NCBI GenBank assembly: GCA_963556255.1
Contig: OY744607.1
Location: 55,093,264 to 55,157,263 of the forward strand
Length of the DNA: 64,000 nucleotides
Source: Allolobophora icterica
Lineage: Eukaryota > Annelida > Clitellata > Crassiclitellata > Lumbricidae
Direction of reading: 5' to 3'
Positions 29,024 through 63,732 of the stretch are shown piece after piece; the stretch's first letter is position 1, and every line of letters begins with the position of its first letter. The notes under the pieces were generated by a model. The model had not been told where the DNA came from. It made no database searches and worked only from the letters and a program-made list of their open reading frames with translations. The translations under genes were made by a program, and so were the position numbers.

Positions 29024-29413
29024 ATGCTGGAAGTCCTGCATTGGCTCCCTGTAGGACGGCGCATTGAGTACAGGATCGCCTCCTTGGGTTGGCGAAGCCA
29101 ACTGGGTCTCACACCAATATTATACCTGATAGACCTCTTCCTGCCTGTGTCGGCTTCTCGGACTGCTCGAGTCCTCCGCTCGGCAGGGAGTGGGGTGCTC
29201 TCCATCCCGTTTGCCCGTACTGCTATGATGCAGATGGTCGGCCCGACCATATGGAATGGCCTTCCTCCTGAGCTGCGCCTGCATCCTAGGTCTTCCTCTG
29301 GTACCTTCTATGACCGCCTGAAAACTGTTCTTTCTCGTCGTGCTGGAGTCGGGAGCGCCTCTGAGTAGATCCCTTGAAGTGGCGCTATATAAATCTATGA
29401 ATGAATGAATTAT
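29024..29413 (+). pseudogene. LINE ORF2 C-terminus and 3' tail
   Basis: The plus strand encodes LEVLHWLPVGRRIEYRIASL, a middle block with YLIDLFLP and LRSA, and then MVGPTIWNGLPPELR...LKTVLSRR. These are the C-terminal landmarks of CR1/L2-like non-LTR retrotransposon proteins. After the stop come GGCGCTATATAAATC and a short (ATGA)n tail, the typical 3' end. There is no reverse transcriptase core, so it is a 5'-truncated copy. Confidence 0.8.
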
Positions 29414-29429
29414 ATGAGACAATCGAAAA

Positions 29430-29612
29430 ATGGACCCCATTGATTTCATGGGGTAATCTGAAATCGTAGAGAGTATTCTGAAATCGATTTCAAGTTACCC
29501 CCGGGATTAACTTGAAATCGATTTCAGATTATCCAACGTTTCTGAACGTAATTTCAAGTTACCGAGAGGTAATGTAAAATGGGGGTAATCTGAAATTCCT
29601 ACACCGGTATGT
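29430..29612. repeat. Fold-back region of GGTAATCTGAAATCGATTTC units
   Basis: Several direct and inverted copies of GTAATCTGAAAT and TTTCAAGTTACC. The core is a perfect 21-bp inverted repeat: arms 29477-29497 and 29508-29528, loop CCCCCGGGAT. It could be a small palindromic MITE, but outer boundaries are unclear. Confidence 0.7.
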
Positions 29613-29864
29613 TAAAAATGCATTTGGCGGCTGGGGCTTTGTCCCAGACCCCAGCTGGGGCTCAAATCGCCCCAAATCCCCTCTGTTGCAAAAGGGCGCC
29701 GCTGTAACGGCGGGGGAGGGTGAGGGGAGGGGAAGTGAAGGTACGCTTTAACCCCCATGAACTGAAACCAAACTCCGCCCTTGCCTCTCTGCCACGCACG
29801 GCAACTTGGTTGTTCCACCGGTCCAGCCTTCCACGGTCCAGCACAGCAGTTTTGCTTTGAACGA

Positions 29865-29960
29865 CATATCATCCTGGAACAAGCTGCCTAGCAACCTGAG
29901 ACATGAACTCCTCAGCCTCTCTTTGCTCCTTTTCCGTAAACGCTTGAAGACCATAATTGA
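29865..29960 (+). pseudogene. LINE C-terminal shred
   Basis: A frame reading ISSWNKLPSNLR...FRKRLKTII matches the end of non-LTR ORF2 proteins. Only about 30 codons remain. It is not clearly the same copy as 29024. Confidence 0.55.
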
Positions 29961-30033
29961 CCATAATTGAACAGAATCATATTATGATTCTGTTCAGTCA
30001 TAGTGTCATTGTGTTAGGTCGAGAGCGTCTCTG

Positions 30034-30036
30034 ATG

Positions 30037-30132
<96 letters not shown>

Positions 30133-30155
30133 CTCTCTCTCTCTCTCTTTCGCTC

Positions 30156-30232
<77 letters not shown>

Positions 30233-30330
30233 GTCTCTCTCTCTCTGTCTCTCTCTCTGTCTCTCTCTCTCTGTCTCTCTCTCTTTCTTTCTCTCTCTCT
30301 CTCTTTCTTTCTTTCTCTCTCTCTGAAGTG
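30034..30330. repeat. (TC)n / (TCTG)n microsatellite
   Basis: About 300 bp of CT with TCTG interruptions. The Ser/Leu and Arg/Glu frames on the two strands are artefacts. Confidence 0.97.
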
Positions 30331-30356
30331 GCGCAATATAAATTTCACTTTCAACA

Positions 30357-30560
30357 TTAAGTAAGTAAGTAAGTAAGTAAGTATGTTCTTTAATATACCG
30401 CCTGCAAACGCACTGCGGCTAACAAACAGGTTAATCACAAAAGAGGCACACGAAAACAAACAGCAAATTTAAATAAGAGAGAAATAATTAAATACAATGG
30501 AAATGAAATAAATACATCAGAATAGTAATAAAATAAAAAAAAGCCGTGAAGATGAAAAAA
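30357..30560 (-). mobile_element. LINE 3' end with (TTAC)n tail
   Basis: On the minus strand the element ends ...GCAGGCGGTATATTAAAGAACA(TACT)n. The fuller relative is at 43474-44288 with the same CTTTAAT/AAGTAAG junction, and a shorter one at about 35115-35160. Confidence 0.55.
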
Positions 30561-30599
30561 GAAGACAGAAAGTCACTAATACGGACAGGAAGAAATTAA

Positions 30600-30720
30600 A
30601 ATTATCATCGAATAGCTAATCAAAGAAAGATGGGCAAAAACTCATAGAAAATTTAATTTTTTTTTATTTTCTCGCCTAACACTTAGCGACACCTGGCGTA
30701 TACCGCTGTGTGAAAACCGT
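30600..30720 (-). mobile_element. Solo hAT terminal fragment
   Basis: Reverse complement of the left part of the hAT element at 27073: it shares the CACCTGGCGTA / CTTAGCGACACC segment and the AAGATGGGC..AACTCATAGAAAATTTAA block. Degraded, without a paired end. Confidence 0.55.
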
Positions 30721-31010
30721 TGCTTTAAGCTATCAAGAACTGTATGAACTTGAGGCATTAAACCCCGTTTAGATCTGTGAATGATTGAAGTGACCGATAT
30801 TGCACTGCGCAGTGTTGATATTATACAAGTCTATCAAATAACTGATATTTAACTTTTCTCCGAAAACTTGAACAAACATCTGGAACATCGTAAAATGTTT
30901 TCATCATGAGAAAATAAATAATTAATGTGCAATTACTAGTAGTTCACTCAGAAATACAGTTCACCAAGTTTACCATACTGACATGTTGTCACCTTTTGAT
31001 GACTTTTAAT

Positions 31011-31417
31011 TAGGGCTGTACCGAATATTCGCTTCGTATTCGCTTCGGAGCCGAATAGTGGGCCAAACAACTATTCGGTATTCGGCCGAATAGTAGCGGT
31101 CGGACCGAATACGAATAGTGGTCACGTGACATCTGTGTCTGCATATATGCGGCTGCTATAGCGAGTGGAGTGAGCGTTAAGTAAGTGACAATTTCTAAGT
31201 TTAGTTAAATTAGTTCCATTTCCAGTTTACACAGACTGGCAGAAGGATTCAAAAATTACATCTGGTTAACTGTTCACTTTAGTTTATGTATTAAATTTAC
31301 TTTACTGAAACTTTTCCTTACATTTGAAATTTTGAATGTTGTCGGTAGACTATTTTGTACACTATTCGTATTCGTATTCGGCCGAATAGTGATAATCAAC
31401 TATCCGGTACAGCCATA
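31011..31417. mobile_element. hAT MITE, 407 bp (CCGAATA family)
   Basis: Ends TAGGGCTGTACCG and CGGTACAGCCATA. CTTTTAAT is duplicated at 31003-31010 and 31418-31425. Sub-terminal CCGAATAGT and ATTCGGCC words recur in both orientations. A partial copy is at 2248-2368. Confidence 0.88.
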
Positions 31418-31697
31418 CTTTTAATATCAACAAAGTCTACAAAACTGCTCTATGCACTTTGCTCACGTAGGCCTACATGTATAACCGAAAACCGCTGGTT
31501 TTCACAGAGTAGTTAGACGTCTCACAGAGTAGTTAGACGTCTGGAACCCTGACGAATTAGTTGGTCTTCGACCTTGAGGAAATGTCCTCTGGTGTCGGGG
31601 CTGTACCCCAGACCCCTTCTGGGGTAGCTTAACGGCGCTTTCTCAGGCCCCTGGCTGAGAGGTCGAGGAAGAGCATTCGGTTGACAAAGGGCCATTT

Positions 31698-31930
31698 GTG
31701 GGGCGTGGTGGCTCAGTGGTAAGTTCGGCGCCTTGTGACTGGAGAGTTGCAGGTTCGAATCCCACTCTAGCCGCTGCGTACGGACCTTGGGCAAGTCCTT
31801 CACTCGCGATTGCTCGTGGCGCTTCGGCTTGTAAACTCCGACACAGTATCAATGCTGTAGACGGGAGTACCTCTGAGTAGTAGTAGACTTGGGGATGCGT
31901 TATAGAAATATCCGAAATAAATATTTAAAA
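31698..31930 (+). mobile_element. tRNA-derived SINE, third family
   Basis: The head is strongly tRNA-like: GTGGCTCAGTGGTAAG is a good A box and GGTTCGAATCC a perfect B box, about 33 nt apart, with a CCCACTCTAGCC 3' arm. Then GACCTTGGGCAAGTCCTTCACTC, a region found in several SINE families, and a tail ATAAATATTTAAAAAAATT. The extra 3' body marks a SINE rather than a tRNA gene. Confidence 0.8.
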
Positions 31931-31961
31931 AAATTGCAGCCTGGCCCGTCGATCGCTTTAT

Positions 31962-32360
31962 GTGAAACGAACCCTGGTAGGGCACAGTTGGCGAGAACCG
32001 TGCATTTATGACGTGGTGAGAGCCACAACCCTATCCAGGATAAACTATGACTCACCTGCATGGTGGGGATTCACAACCCAAGGGGATCGTGATAGACCGG
32101 GAAGGGTTTTACGGCGTCTCATCAGAGGACGCTACCTCCCAGAAGACACGCCCTCCATTGAACAGCACTGCCTCTTGGCCGACTTTCGCCTCTTCGCCGC
32201 AGTACGGAATATTCAAGGACATGTCCTGCAAGACCTGCTGCCACCTATCAAACGCACAGGCCACTTACTGTGTCCACGAGCTAACGACATGGAAATCCCG
32301 ACCGCTGATAGCTTTACTAGAAAAACGTTCATCATCAGGATGCTTTATGAAGCGGCTTAG
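31962..32360 (+). pseudogene. LINE ORF2 C-terminal remnant
   Basis: A plus frame reads SRINYDSPAWWGFTTQGDRD, then a LLADFRLFAAVRN block, LPPIKRTGHLLCPRANDMEIP, and RKTFIIRMLYEAA before its stop. This ordered pattern is the thumb-to-tail part of non-LTR reverse transcriptases. It is the commonest such tail in invertebrate genomes and is 5'-truncated here. Confidence 0.75.
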
Positions 32361-32545
32361 TATGCGCAGTGGGTAAACAGATAATGTAAATGGGGCATAT
32401 TTGAAACAAATATTAGCAGTTGATATTAACCTTTTATTAGATGTATATAATCTGCATACACACGTTTAAGCTGCTGTACACCAAAATGCGATTTGCAATT
32501 GGTTCCAGTAAGGAATACTCTATAGAGCGCCGGAGAATAAGTTGA

Positions 32546-33275
32546 TAGTGTAGTGGTTAGCGTGCTGGACCAGTGGCGGCGATCTTGTCTGAGAGGTGGG
32601 GGGGGGACAAAGTCGGCCATGGTCTGGTCGATTACCTTTTTTAGGAATTCATGTCCCCCCCAAAAAAACTTTTCAGGAATTCATCCACAAAAACCAAAAA
32701 CTTTAAGACTTTTCTAAGAATTCATCTCCCAAAGACGTTGATGACCTTTTATTAGTCGTTCATTTTTTTTACTACTTACTTTTCAATTATTCGTCTCACA
32801 GATAAATTGTTTACCTTTTTCGAGATTCATCCCCCATTTTTACCTCGTCTGGTCAAAAAGGCAGTGAAAACCCTCGCGCGCATTTACATTTCTTGCCCTT
32901 TTTTCGTGTTTCTTCAAAGTTTGGGGGACAAATGTATGGCGTGTCCACCCACTCTTAAAGGTGGGGGGTCATGTCCCCCTCGACCCCCCCCCCCCTAGAT
33001 CGCCGCCCATGTGCTGGACTGTCAAACGAGAAGTCAGAGGTTCGAATCCTTGCTAGGGATTTGGTTCGAGATTTCTGCTCCACCTGCACCCTCTAACCAA
33101 CTTAGCTATAATGGGTAAATTGACCGTACACTGTCGGTGGGAAGACGCGGAGAGGGAGAGGACTGGTCACCCACGGTCACATGCTGAGGCCAAGAAAATG
33201 AAGTCGCTAAGACTATATACCCGTGGCTGCCTTAAGCCTGGCATGCTTAAGGGACTGTTCTTCTCTTCTCCTTTT
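32546..33275 (+). mobile_element. SINE-1 split by a hAT MITE
   Basis: The tRNA head (GATAGTGTAGTGGTTAGCG) starts at 32546, is cut at TGCTGGAC, and resumes at 33012 with a good B box GGTTCGAATCC and complete body. Apart from the insertion it is well preserved. Confidence 0.85.
32571..33011. mobile_element. hAT MITE, 441 bp, nested in SINE-1
   Basis: Ends CAGTGGCGGCGATCT and AGATCGCCGCCCATG. TGCTGGAC is duplicated at 32563-32570 and 33012-33019, and the duplicated word is part of the SINE consensus, so the nesting order is certain. G-rich left and C-rich right interiors. Confidence 0.92.
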
Positions 33276-33734
33276 CTTCTGTACGCGCGGTCCAAAATAC
33301 TAAGCTCACCGCAATTATCGAAGAGAGGCAAAGAAGGTTTTTGTCATTTTCAGGTCTTGACAGAGTTATAAGAATTATATTTGTAAACTAAAGTGTAAGG
33401 TTCTGTGGATTGTGATTTATTTTATTTTTGCATGCTTCTAATAGGCCTACTGGTACGTCCCACATTGTGTAACTGTTTTGTATAATGACTTACTTGCACT
33501 CTAATCGCTTTTCTTGTATTAAATGTAGCCCAAACACTTAAGCCGTGCACGTACGTCAGAGAGACCTCTGACGTAGGTCTACGTGGCTTTTACGTGGCGC
33601 TGGGAAATTCGGAGATTTAGGCCTACATTTACATCATATTTTTTTACAAGAAATCGTCAAGACCTGAAAATGACAAAATAGTCTCTGCTTCTCTTCAGTA
33701 ATTGCGACAAACTCAGTATATTGGCCCGCGCGTA
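33276..33734. repeat. Centre of an inverted SINE pair
   Basis: The sequence after the plus SINE (CGCGGTCCAAAATACTAAGC...CAGGTCTTGAC) returns in reverse complement at 33655-33735. With the two SINEs it makes a roughly 1-kb imperfect palindrome (arms about 33012-33370 and 33650-34023). Confidence 0.7.
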
Positions 33735-34023
33735 AGGATGAAGAAGAGGAGAAGAGTAGTCCCTTAAGCTTGCCCTGAAGAAGCCATGGATATGTGTTAG
33801 CGATTTAATTTTCGTGTCTCAACATATGAGGGCGGGTGGCCAGTCAACTCCCTCGCCGTCTCATCTTCCCACAGAGAGTGTACGGTCAGTGTACTCATAA
33901 TAGCTAAGTTTGGTAGGGGAGCAGATGGCTTAGTAATCTGGAACCAAATTTCTGCCCTAGTGGGATTTGAACCCCCGAACTTCCGATAGGTAGTCCAGCA
34001 CGCTAACCACTTCACTATCGAAT
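33735..34023 (-). mobile_element. SINE-1, minus strand, head of unit B
   Basis: Complete inverse SINE-1, the counterpart of 15975-16276 in unit A. From here on units A and B align. Confidence 0.8.
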
Positions 34024-35115
34024 CTTCAACAAACCCTTGACGTACTATAGATGCATTGAGCAGCCACCGCGCCCCTCGATAGTGACCTCCATGTCAGCAT
34101 TTCCTTGGGCATTAGAGGGAACCTATGTGGGTTCTATAAAGATCCCAAATGAGATCCTTATAGAACCCACATAGGTCATTCGTATAACTAGCCACAAGTT
34201 CTCCAACCGAAACATATTCTACCTCTGCACCTCTGCCTCTGAATTCCGCAAATTCCAGTTCCCAACAATACCACCGCTCAACCACAATTCTGTTCTTCAA
34301 GCTCAAGCTTTCTACTCCAGTTTAAAGTCCCACCTCTTCAAGAGTTCCTACCCTAATCCATCCGATTCTACGCCTTCCAAGCTTTCTCGTCCTCAACGAG
34401 ATCCGCCGTAACAGCTGCTCTGCCTCTCTCTGGTCTCTCTGGCAACCGGACTCGGAATTTCAATGACCATCGATCTCTGGACAAAAGGCGCTCGTCAGTA
34501 AGCTGGTGCCCTTCGTTTAGCTTTCGAGTAGCGCATTAGAAATTTTGAGATTACGATTACGCACAAATGATTTCATCAGACATTTAAGTAGCGCCCACAT
34601 GTATAAACCATCATCAACGCTGTGGATGGGTCATTCAGACGGTCATCAACCTGTGCATGAGTCGACCGCCCATTCGGTTAAACCCGTATTAACCTGTAGG
34701 GCAGGCAAACAAGCAAATAACCTAACAGAAAACAAGGTCAGAGAATCCAAGTTGAATATTTAGTCTTTCCCACATTGACTAAGTCACGATATTTCCAAGT
34801 ATGTTTGTTTGTTCCTTGGCCTCCGTTCACCAGACTTGTTTTTATTACCTTGGCCCTTTATCTGTTTGCTCGGCTGTCCCTTTATCTGAATACCTCAATT
34901 GTATGTTCACCCACGTCTGTTCTTATGGGAAATTTTATTATTGTAATCGTAATAGTAATCTCCAAACTTCTATAGAGCCACTCGAAGGCCAAGCCCATGA
35001 TACCAGCTTATTCACGAGCGCTGTTTCAAGTCAGAAGGGTTTACAGAGGGTAGGAGGTCCGAGTCCGGTCTCCAGAGGCTCCTACCAGCTTGTCAACAGA
35101 AATTTAACTGGCCCC
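34024..35115. repeat. Unit B upstream flank
   Basis: Aligns to 16277-18120 of unit A, including the LINE-like LKSHLFK fragment (about 34310-34560) and the dispersed CACTCGAAGGCCAAG family (about 34975-35110). The GGTCTT minisatellite of unit A is missing here. Confidence 0.6.
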
Positions 35116-35356
35116 ATATAAGTGAGTGTAAGTACATTCTTTATTAACCACATGCTAATCGCACTTTCAGCGCTTATATATGAAATTCCAGTGCTTCAAT
35201 GCATTCACTTTTTGTAACACCTTTTCCGTCGAAAAAACCATATGCGAAGACAAGCTATTCTAGAAGACTTATTACCTCGGGGAATAGTAATAATAATAAT
35301 AACAATGAATACCTTAATATCTAAGTCCCCGAAGGATCATATGTACCTTGAGGCAA

Positions 35357-35554
<198 letters not shown>

Positions 35555-36376
35555 GTGCGGCTGATGTGGCCAAAGGACCCTCTTTCTTCATAAGAGAATT
35601 CCATTTGCACTTGGTGGGTGGATTGATGGTGGTAATGATTTCAAAAACCTGCGTTTAAAACCTTAAACAAGAGTCCGCTTTGACAAAATATAATAAAAGA
35701 GCTCAGAACTTATTCTAACTTTCCTTCTCTATACTTCCCTGTCCTTTCCTCGCATATCCTTCTTCCCCTTACTTTCCTTTCCATCCCTCCATGTGCGCAA
35801 CTTTGTTTTGTATTTATACTTTAATCATGTGAAATTAAATCTCTGCAATAAATCAGCATTCGTCCATAAGCTGTTGCTCTGCGCGTGGCTTTCCAGCGGC
35901 GCTTTAGAATTTTGGAGATCACGATTACGATTGTAACGGTTGTGTCCTGTCGCCCCCCCCCCCCACTCTTTTTAAATGGTGTTGACAGTCACCGCCACTT
36001 TTTGGCCTTGTGCTGAAGTATTTTTGCCGCGTGACAGAGTTGTTTTGGCTTGACGCAAGTTCAAGCACCGACAATGAACGGCGGTGTAAGCCTACTAGTT
36101 CATATATACTTAGGGATCAATGTCTGCCATGTTATTTACGCGTTGGTGCATTGAATTCCACAAACTTAAAAAATGGCCTACTTAGTCATGCGTGAAGACC
36201 TTTTTTGTGAGACACTCAGAATGCCCCATATTGCATATCCTTACGCAAGCATGTAAGTATATATGCATATGTATGTACGTGTGTATTTGTGTATGCCCAT
36301 ATGTATTTATGTATATATACTCTTATACTCGTGTATATACGTATGTTTATAGCATGCATGTAGGTATGCATGAATT

Positions 36377-36667
36377 TATGTGCTCGAAAGCGTAGAGGTT
36401 AGCATGCTGGACTGTCAAACGAGAGGTTGGGAGTTCAAATTGCCGTCAGTGCAGAAATTTGCTGTCGAGATTTCTGTCCCACCTGCGCTCCCTAGCCAGC
36501 TCACCAATAATGAGTACACTGACCGTACACTGTCGGTGGGAAGATGAGAAGGCGAGAGAGAGAACTGGCCACCCGCTGTCATATGCCGAGACTAAGAAAA
36601 TGAAGTCGCTAACACTTCATACTCATGGCTGCCGCAAGGATTGCCTAAGGGACTGCTCTTCTTCTTA
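36377..36667 (+). mobile_element. SINE-1, full length, orthologue of 19927
   Basis: Same position relative to the MMP promoter as in unit A and the same orientation. Tail TGCTCTTCTTCTT. Confidence 0.85.
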
Positions 36668-36955
36668 TGTATGCATGTTTGTACGTATTTGCCCACGCAT
36701 ACATACAGCGTCTTAAAGTGAGGCATTGATGATGGAGGAATGTGTTTGCGTCAGTAAAACTCTCTGTACCTTGGCGGCTAACCTTGGTTCGAAGACCAGA
36801 TTTATCCTTTCCGCCGCCTCCCCGAGAGTAACCTTTGACCCATGTTCTCTCACCCGAATCCTCCTTGTTTATGTTGCTCGTGTTCTCTGATTACGCATGT
36901 TTACATCACGATTTTAACCTTTACTTCGCGGCCATCAACAAAAGCGGCGCAAACG

Positions 36956-36963
36956 TGACGTCA
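36956..36963. promoter_or_regulatory. CRE-type site (TGACGTCA), MMP copy B
   Basis: Identical to the copy A site, 55 bp upstream of the TATA box. Confidence 0.6.
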
Positions 36964-37018
36964 AAGTGATTGACAGTTTCGTGGAGAGTGAGCGGTCAGC
37001 CGTCAAAGATCGGATGGG

Positions 37019-37025
37019 TATAAAT
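37019..37025 (+). promoter_or_regulatory. TATA box, MMP copy B
   Basis: TATAAAT, 86 bp before the start codon as in copy A. About 200 bp of upstream sequence is nearly identical in both copies, so both should be expressed alike unless the giant intron interferes. Confidence 0.75.
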
Positions 37026-37110
37026 TAATGGCGTTTCTTACTCAACGTTACACAGCCATCTTCAGTTTCTTTCGTCAGCTGTTGATCGCCTCACTGAGCA
37101 TCCATCCTCC

Positions 37111-60881
<23,771 letters not shown>

Positions 60882-60900
60882 CTTCATGAACGAGCAATGA

Positions 60901-61300
60901 TCAGCAACAGATTGACCAACCAGCCAACCCGCCAACCAGCCAACCAGTCAACCAGTCAACCAGCCAACCAGTCAACCAGCCAACCAACTTTGAAATGTCT
61001 GCATTGTTGCTATCGCATTATCTCTCTGTCTCAAATGCAAAAACGTTAGCTTATGCCATATTCTGTTGACGCTACGATTTCTTTGTTTATGTATTCGACA
61101 TCAAACTCTAAAACGTTTCTACTAGTTCATATTATAGAAAGTTTGTAGCAACTTTTCTTAGTACCTGTTTCAGGTAGCTAACAATTTGCTTAGTAATTAC
61201 TATAGATACTATCTGTGCGGAATAAAGGACTTGATGTGGTATAAAAACTTGATCTAGTGAATATCAATATCAGATGGCTTGGGAATATAGCACAGAAGCC
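60901..61300. other. MMP-B 3' flank with short CAACCAGC array
   Basis: About 85 bp of CCAACCAG units (60901-60985), then sequence conserved with 26690-27070 of copy A, up to the empty site of the hAT element (GCCTGGTGTGTATTTATT). Candidate 3' UTR with AATAAA at about 61222. Confidence 0.6.
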
Positions 61301-61306
61301 TGGTGT

Positions 61307-61326
61307 GTATTTATTATTATTATTAC

Positions 61327-61374
<48 letters not shown>

Positions 61375-61396
61375 CATTATTATTATTATTATTATT
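61307..61396. repeat. (ATT)n microsatellite
   Basis: Nearly pure ATT run, at the place where unit A has (CTA)n. Confidence 0.96.
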
Positions 61397-61479
61397 AGGC
61401 CTATTATTTTTTATGATTAGGGGTAAAATGATCCCTCAGGGATTTCAAGATTAGTAAAACTGTTGAGGGTCTGGAACGG

Positions 61480-61930
61480 CTAGAACTCCTCGGGCTCGGG
61501 CAAAAGGTTAGCGAACGTCCCGCAAATTGCAACAGCGTTGAAGCGTTGGATGGTCATGGAAATACCTTGGAACAAGCATGCAGTTTCGCGAAGGTCTTCT
61601 GTTGAAAGGGCCAGATGTCTCCCAATGTCAGTGATCAAAGACAGGCCGGTGGTCTTTGTGGGGCCCAGTGTTTCGAAGGCCAGAGGCACATTTTCGTATT
61701 CCTCCAGAACAGTGTATTTAGTTGTTTTTCTTTGAGCCGCTATTTCCGCTTTGATAGCGGTCGCCGAGATATATATGATGCCGCCAAGGAATCGATCACC
61801 GTGGCGTCCCACACGAGGCTCCTGCCCGCATGCCACGGTATCAGAGTTAGACCGTCAGGTCTTTTGCCGTCTGAGCGGACCAGGCCCGGTGGTTCCTTGA
61901 CAGCCGGGAAACCAGCACGTGATGAAAACT
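61480..61930 (-). pseudogene. LINE ORF2 C-terminal remnant
   Basis: The minus strand encodes [47 protein letters not shown] and QGISMTIQRFNAVAICGTF, which is the terminal domain of many invertebrate non-LTR reverse transcriptases. Before it, [20 protein letters not shown] continues in another frame (about 61780-61850), so a frameshift has broken it. Confidence 0.65.
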
Positions 61931-61934
61931 TCAG

Positions 61935-62730
61935 GGAGGCTGTTATTATTATTACTTTTTTTTACCCGAGGTATATTTGATCCCTCAGGTGTGAGATACT
62001 AATTAATGATGTTGATTCTGGAGTGGCCGTCCTTGTCCAGATCTGGGACAACGAAGTGCTGTGGAAAGCTGTTGCGTTGAAACGTTCATTAACGATTGAT
62101 AGGCGTTGAAACAAATAACTAGTTTCTCTTTAGTCTCCCGAGGTCTGGTGCAGGAGACGTCCAAGGTCGGCGAGAAATGCCAGTCTCTTGTGTCTCAAAA
62201 GAACCGAATGGGACAAAGTGGAAGGATTGCATCCAGAGGATTTTTAAAGAAATTTCCACTGGTGGGGATATTTTGAAAATGGACATTTTCGCGCGTAATT
62301 TAAGTCAAAGAGCGCTGGTTCAGAGAAACTTGGGAAAGGACATATGTTTTAAATATTTAAACTTCAAGCAGTCTAATCGTCGAAATAAAACAAAATAACA
62401 AAATGAAACAATTACATTTGCAATTTTGAACAGAGCTAATTCAAGTACAACAGTAAGCATTGCAAAACTGCAGGCAAGAACAAGAAAAAAATAGATACGC
62501 ACTGACGACTGAAACATGATAAATATTAAAGAAACTAGAAAAATGACCAGTTTCTCTGAAGAAGTTCTGAACGAAATCCCTTTTTCAGTAAATGTCTAAA
62601 CTGGGATCATGTTCTCTTCGATCCCTTGCAGAAAGAAAATGTACAACGGCCCATTCTTGGATTTAAGTGAGCACTCCCCACTCCATTCAAGGCAACGTGA
62701 AGTCGTGTATTGATAGTGTCGGAGTTCAGA
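61935..62730. other. Spacer, nothing recognised
   Basis: AT-rich with a few short frames. ACCCGAGGTATATTTGATCCCTCAGG at about 61962 resembles the GGGTAAAATGATCCCTCAGG at 61421, so the LINE remnant may be bracketed by a small repeat. Confidence 0.35.
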
Positions 62731-62933
62731 CTAGTTCTGCGATCGTCCACAACCCAGTTGTATTATGATACTATTCTCGTAGTTTGCATTGAATGCGGTG
62801 ACAATGTCGCGATTGCTGACAACACCCTCTGCACTAACCCCATAGTAACTGGTAGCATTTGGTTTAGACTTTAGACGAACCGACAATGGACATCCTAGAC
62901 TAGCTCTTGGTGGTATAAAAATGGGAAAATTCA
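62731..62933 (-). CDS. Candidate terminal exon, unknown protein
   Basis: A strong acceptor (CCTTTTCCCCACCAG, minus strand) is followed by a 67-codon frame in phase 2 ending in TAG. The peptide (NFPIFIPPRASLGCPLSVRL, then SYYGVSAEGVVSNRDIVTAF) is balanced in composition and unlike the repeats nearby. I do not recognise it. No matching upstream exon was found in the remaining 1 kb. It could also be a LINE or retrogene fragment. Confidence 0.3.
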
Positions 62934-63150
62934 CTGGTGGGGAAAAGGGCAAGGACTGATGGGGAATTTGAAAGGGGTAACATGTTAAAAAAATCCCATG
63001 ATTGCATCACTTGGGTGTATTTCGAGTGTTTCCTGATAGGGCAGTACCTATGGATAGGCCTGGGGTTCCTTAACTGCCGGGACGCCAGTCTGAATGAGGC
63101 TTCTGCAGATTATGTCATTCAAGACCACGTGTCGGGCATGTCGGTCCGGC

Positions 63151-63724
63151 CAGTGGCGTGCAGAGGGGGGTGCCGAGGGTGCGACGGCCCCGGGCATCCA
63201 GCCGGGGGGGGGGGATCCAACGGTTGGCGTTGGCCCAGTCACATCTCTTGCGCTTGTATTGACGGACTAATTTCGTATCATACGAATCGTATGCCGTAGT
63301 TTAAGTACTAATAATAGTGTCTAATGCATTGCGAACCATTTTAGCGTGTTATGAAATCAGCGGTTAACAACGGCAGTGTTATGATTGTATTATCGTTCAT
63401 AGGTTTTAGGTTTAATTAGATTAGCGTCGTCTGTTAGAAATTTTTCGTCAAGACGCAACAGTAAGTAATTTTATTGTCTATTTTGTAAGGATTTAATCAA
63501 ACATTTGCAGACAACCATTAATATCAGCCGACGTTGGCTTGGCGGGCATACGCGTACCATTCGTCTTTACTTTAGATAAATCTTTTGTTCTTGCAACTAT
63601 TTCGTTGCAAGGGGGGCAGCACAGTGCAGTGGGAGGGGAGGGGAATGAACTAGGGAAAGAACAATTTAGGGGCATCCAATGAAGGGGTTGGCCCCGGGCA
63701 TCAAAGAACCCCTGCACGCCACTG
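63151..63724. mobile_element. hAT MITE, 574 bp
   Basis: Ends CAGTGGCGTGCAG and CTGCACGCCACTG, a perfect 13-bp inverted repeat. GGTCCGGC is duplicated at 63143-63150 and 63725-63732. The interior has mirror-placed GGCCCCGGGCATC words and no transposase. Confidence 0.93.
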
Positions 63725-63732
63725 GGTCCGGC

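Noticed and set aside
31698..31775. Possible functional tRNA gene with good A and B boxes
   Set aside because: The acceptor stem does not close cleanly and the sequence continues into a SINE body with an A-rich tail, so it is a SINE head.
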